8,998 bases of DNA from an uncultured Syntrophobacteraceae bacterium (GTDB lineage: Bacteria; Desulfobacterota; Syntrophobacteria; Syntrophobacterales; Syntrophobacteraceae). The stretch is from positions 1 through 8,998 of the forward strand of contig CALBZH010000199.1 of NCBI GenBank assembly GCA_937889795.1, written 5' to 3'. Each line of letters starts with the position of its first letter. The stretch's first letter is position 1. Under the pieces are notes generated by a model that saw only the letters and a program-made list of their open reading frames with translations, made no database searches and was not told the origin of the DNA. Shown here piece by piece: positions 7,147 to 8,998 of the stretch. Made by a program: the position numbers and the translations under genes.

Positions 7147-7210
7147 CCACGAAGAAGTCATGCGATCTGTGCAGGTACGCATCGACAAGGCGGGAAACAG
7201 ACCATGTTGA
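7085..7210 (+). pseudogene. Short antitoxin-like peptide remnant upstream of tnpR
   Basis: A 41-codon frame beginning ATG AAA GTC, in a different frame from the DUF433-like piece that it overlaps. It encodes VDVEEALRAANDPGS and SHEEVMRSVQVRID, resembling the C-terminal tail of RelB/ParD-type antitoxins (pattern ..ALADP...HEEVM...). Its stop overlaps the resolvase ATG by 7 bp. No start with a good ribosome-binding site and no toxin gene follow. It could be the second half of an antitoxin broken by deletion, or a small Tn3 accessory frame. The family assignment is weak. Confidence 0.35.
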
Positions 7211-7366
7211 TCGGTTATGCGCGTGTTTCGACGCAAGATCAGAACCCTGAGCTTCAGCGGGATGCTTTAACCAAGGCTGGGTGCCAGAAGATCTTTGAGG
7301 ACAAGGTGAGCGGCACCCGAGCTGAACGTCCTGGGCTTGCCAAGGCGCTTGAGATGCTGCGCGCGG
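7204..7366 (+). pseudogene. tnpR: Tn3-family serine resolvase (TnpR), N-terminal fragment
   Basis: Starts MLIGYARVSTQDQN with catalytic R7 and S9, then LQRDALTKAGCQKIFEDKVSG, typical of Tn3-type resolvases (about 185-200 residues). Similarity ends after LAKALEMLRA near 7366, where the family continues GDTLVVWKLDRLGRS. Instead the DNA switches to group II intron reverse-transcriptase sequence in another frame, and the resolvase frame then runs without homology to a stop at 7518. The rest of the catalytic domain, the E helix and the DNA-binding HTH are missing, and I did not find them after the intron end, so it is inactive. Confidence 0.9.
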
Positions 7367-7857
7367 ATCATCAACTATGCGGACGATTTGGTCATCTGCT
7401 GCAAAGGAAAGGGCGCCGAAAGGGCGTTGAATGCAATGCGGCACATGATGACCAGACTGAAATTGACGGTGAACGAAGAAAAGACCCGAACCTGCCGTTT
7501 ACCGGACGGCGAATTTGACTTCTTGGGATACACCTTCGGTCGGCGCTATTCACCAAAGACAGGGAGGCCGTACATAGCCGCCCGACCATCGAAGAAGAGC
7601 ATCAAGCGCATGATCGAAGCGGTACATGTCCAGACTGGTAGAAATATGATATGGCTCGACGCCGGGGAAATGGTGGCCCGATTGAATCGGAAACTTAGAG
7701 GATGGGACAACTATTTCTGTCTTGGCCCGGTTACTTCCGCCTATCGGTCCATCGATCGGTACACCACGACGCGGCTCCGCCGGTGGCTTTGCAGTACCAG
7801 CAGCTCCGACTCATCCGTCTGACGATGCTTCCGCAACGCTTTCCGTGGGGAAGGCAT
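7367..7857 (+). pseudogene. Group II intron reverse transcriptase/maturase, 3' fragment with internal frameshift
   Basis: Starts abruptly inside the palm domain with INYADDLVICC (catalytic YADD at 7376-7387). It then shows LNEEKT-type NEEKTRTC, FDFLGYTFGRRY, RPSKKSIKRM and the maturase X region ending RLNRKLRGWDNYF and RLRRWLC. The uninterrupted frame stops at 7820-7822 after a non-family tail (STSSSDSSV). In the third frame, YQQLRLIRLT...FPWGR (about 7795-7854) matches the usual ending YLY..LGLVRLT...PWAKA, so a deletion of roughly 20 codons plus a frameshift lies near 7790. The fingers and early palm (about 230-250 residues) are absent, so no functional enzyme is possible. Confidence 0.88.
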
Positions 7858-7871
7858 GATGATCTGTCCGA

Positions 7872-7904
7872 GAGCCGGATGCGCTAGCAGCGCACGTCCG
7901 GTTC
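7872..7904 (+). ncRNA. Group II intron domain V
   Basis: The 33-nt hairpin starts GAGCCGGAT and ends CGTCCGGTTC. The lower stem pairs 7872-7880 with 7896-7904, a two-base AC bulge lies at 7894-7895, and the upper stem pairs GCGCT (7881-7885) with AGCGC (7889-7893). The catalytic AGC triad is at 7873-7875. This matches the conserved catalytic core hairpin of bacterial group II introns and sits just downstream of the reverse-transcriptase remnant, as expected. Confidence 0.85.
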
Positions 7905-7910
7905 GATGAG

Positions 7911-8011
7911 CGGGATGTGAAAACGGGGTCATGGTTCGGCTAGTGAGGCACCGCCATCCGAAAGGGACGGCAACAGATATGCGGAACCTGACGCAACCGC
8001 GTCACATCCCG
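7911..8011 (+). repeat. 10-bp inverted repeat closing the intron's domain VI-like region
   Basis: CGGGATGTGA at 7911-7920 is perfectly complementary to TCACATCCCG at 8002-8011, with 81 nt between. It lies directly after domain V and just before the presumed intron 3' end, so it probably closes an enlarged domain VI. No gene was recognised in the enclosed 81 nt. Bulged-A branch-site placement was not attempted. Confidence 0.5.
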
Positions 8012-8020
8012 ACTCTACCC

Positions 8021-8038
8021 GTGTTCTCGGACGACCCC
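8021..8038 (-). repeat. Tn3-family terminal inverted repeat (right end, partial)
   Basis: Read from outside in on the minus strand: GGGGTCGTCCGAGAACAC, which has the GGGGTC start and GTC.GAGAA pattern of Tn3-family ends (usually about 38 bp). The inner 20 bp (8001-8020) coincide with the intron's 3' region, so the intron seems to have entered or replaced the inner part of the repeat. No matching left repeat was found in the window; the assignment rests on resemblance and on the adjacent Tn3 gene remnants. Confidence 0.5.
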
Positions 8039-8123
8039 GAATAGCCCTCATGCGGTGGCAGAAAGACCGGAAATCGGCCAGCTTTCTCCTGCTGGCGCGC
8101 TTTCTCCCGCAGCTTGGTTTTTA

Positions 8124-8152
8124 TTGACATTCCAGGGCCTTTGGCATTGAAT
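8124..8152 (+). promoter_or_regulatory. Sigma-70-like promoter upstream of the methyltransferase gene
   Basis: A perfect -35 TTGACA (8124-8129), a 17-nt spacer, and TTGAAT (8147-8152; 4 of 6 bases match the -10 consensus) lie in an AT-richer patch. Transcription would start near 8159, leaving a leader of about 139 nt before the ATG at 8298. The gene-free stretch 8039-8297 holds only this promoter and a weak 6-bp stem (GCCAGC/GCTGGC, 8077-8096). Confidence 0.5.
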
Positions 8153-8297
8153 AAAGGTGCGCAAGCTCCCGGTCACCCCACTAACCCAATTGGACGCTCC
8201 TCGTCTGCAGTCCTCGCTTCACCGGCGCCCTCATCGATGTGAAGAAACGTGTGCAGTCGGTTTGGAATCACCCCAAAACGCGTTGGAGGGTTCAAGA

Positions 8298-8998
8298 ATG
8301 GAAAAGCAGCAATTGCGCGTGATTATGGCAATCGGTCTGATACTAGTCTCTTCAGGCACCGTCTTTGCCGCAGGGTCTGAAAGCGCCGCCAAGCCCGCTG
8401 AAAAATACACCTTCACTTCCGACTGGTTCTCAGAAAACATCCCCATTTGGACAAAAGTCCTCGAGGAAATGAAGGGTAAGCCGAACCTCAGGTACCTGGA
8501 AATCGGCGTCTATGAGGGACGCTCTTTCTTCTGGGTCATGGACAACATCCTTCACGATCCCTCGACCGCAGCGACTGCAATCGACACCTTCGACATTTAT
8601 CTGGGCAACGATCCAGAAGTGACATTCCGCCAGAATCTGCGCCGCTCGGGACATGAAGCCAGAGTAACGATAATAAAGGGGAGCTCGCGTGAGAAACTCC
8701 GAGAGCTGCCTCTTAACAGCTTCGATCTCATCTATGTTGACGGCGATCATTCGAGCAAGAGCGTTCTGATGGACGCTGTGCTCTCGTGGGACCTCCTGAG
8801 AGAAGGTGGACTCATGATATTCGACGACTATGACTAGCCGCATCCAATTCCAACGGAAATGCGGCCCGCTTTTGCTCTTGATGTGTTCCAAAACCTGATG
8901 GGCAGCGAGCTTCAGGTGGTAGTCAAACACTATCAGCTGATCATCAGGAAAGCCTCGACCCCTTGTGATCCATCCTTTGGCTTTGTTCAAAATGTTGC
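8298..8998 (+). pseudogene. Exported class I SAM-methyltransferase-fold protein, interrupted by in-frame TAG (3' end outside window)
   Basis: The ATG at 8298 is chosen because GGAGG lies 8 nt upstream and a signal peptide follows directly: positive MEKQQLR, hydrophobic IMAIGLILVSSGTVFA, likely cleavage after A24. The fold resembles the Methyltransf_24 group: LRYLEIGVYEGRS (64-76, SAM-binding motif I), TAIDTFDIY (93-101), FDLIYVDGDHSSKSVLMDA (142-160), LLREGGLMIFDDYD (166-179). TAG then ends the frame at 8837. The family pattern is FDDY.W, so TAG probably replaces a TGG Trp codon. Translation beyond it stays open to the window edge and keeps family-like features (FALDVFQN, VVVKHYQLIIRK). A single nonsense mutation is the simplest reading; readthrough cannot be excluded. 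Its substrate is unknown, and an exported location is odd for a SAM-dependent enzyme. Confidence 0.7.

Larger units (their letters stand above)
7367..8017 (+). mobile_element. 5'-truncated group II intron
   Basis: The intron's 3' half is present: the reverse-transcriptase C-terminal part, domain V, and a domain VI-like region ending near ACTCTAC at 8012-8017. The ribozyme 5' domains and the first half of the protein gene are missing. The left edge at about 7367 is fused inside tnpR codon 54. The right edge is placed by resemblance to known intron 3' ends and by the start of the inverted-repeat-like sequence at 8021; it may be off by a few bases. Without domains I-IV it cannot splice in cis. 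Confidence 0.7.
6644..8038. mobile_element. Degenerate Tn3-family transposon carrying a nested group II intron fragment
   Basis: Evidence: the tnpA C-terminal remnant, the divergent tnpR 5' fragment, antitoxin-like remnants where Tn3 elements keep res sites and passenger toxin-antitoxin genes, a group II intron 3' half, and an inverted-repeat-like sequence at the right end. The left inverted repeat was not found; the left boundary is the abrupt tnpA/DUF4338 junction near 6644. The stretch 6917-7005 between tnpA and the first antitoxin remnant is where a res site is expected, but I could not define resolvase subsites. No complete transposition gene remains, so the element is immobile by itself. 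Confidence 0.75.

Noticed and set aside
8077..8096. GCCAGC/GCTGGC stem-loop as an intrinsic terminator for the transposon region
   Set aside because: Only 6 bp with an 8-nt loop and no U-tract directly after it.
8157..8297. Longer methyltransferase start at GTG 8157
   Set aside because: The added 47 residues are Arg/Pro/Ser-rich without family features, while ATG 8298 has GGAGG and begins a clean signal peptide; the GTG also overlaps the predicted transcription start.
8430..8990. A 186-codon minus-strand frame at the right end
   Set aside because: Antisense to the methyltransferase, whose SAM motifs and signal peptide explain the region; no domain is visible on the minus strand.

Overview
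The window looks like an accessory region of a moderately GC-rich chromosome, probably from a Desulfobacterota-type (former Deltaproteobacteria) anaerobe. The main clue is a membrane sensor kinase whose periplasmic part carries two c-type heme motifs (CX2CH and CX4CH), a layout common in sulfate-reducing and syntrophic bacteria. Taxonomy is inferred from gene content only.

Region 1 (1-1944, minus strand) is a two-component locus. A single-domain response regulator is followed 72 bp downstream by a heme-motif/HAMP/PAS/HisKA sensor kinase that runs off the left edge. The regulator is preceded by a plausible sigma-70 promoter and a leader of tandem hairpins ending just before its ribosome-binding site.

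Region 2 (1996-6686, minus strand) is a tightly coupled four-gene operon. In transcription order it encodes a DUF4338 (Druantia DruA-family) protein, a 967-residue RecQ helicase with HRDC, HTH and an extra C-terminal domain, and two different DUF488 proteins. The junctions are a 4-bp stop/start overlap, a 1-bp gap and another 4-bp overlap. This is the best candidate in the window for an uncharacterised nucleic-acid-processing or defence cassette. The DUF4338 gene has lost its usual N-terminal region and now begins inside a Tn3 transposase remnant.

Region 3 (about 6644-8038) is a transposon graveyard. It holds the C-terminal piece of a Tn3-family transposase (minus strand), short remnants that look like antitoxins, and the first 54 codons of a serine resolvase. 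The resolvase is joined directly to a 5'-truncated group II intron: the 3' part of its reverse transcriptase, domain V and a domain VI-like stem. The intron end abuts a sequence resembling a Tn3-family terminal inverted repeat.

Region 4 (8039-8998, plus strand) has a good sigma-70-like promoter and a gene for an exported SAM-methyltransferase-fold protein. It carries an in-frame TAG where the family usually has Trp, and family-like sequence continues in the same frame to the window edge, so it is probably a recent pseudogene. I saw no tRNA, rRNA or CRISPR array.
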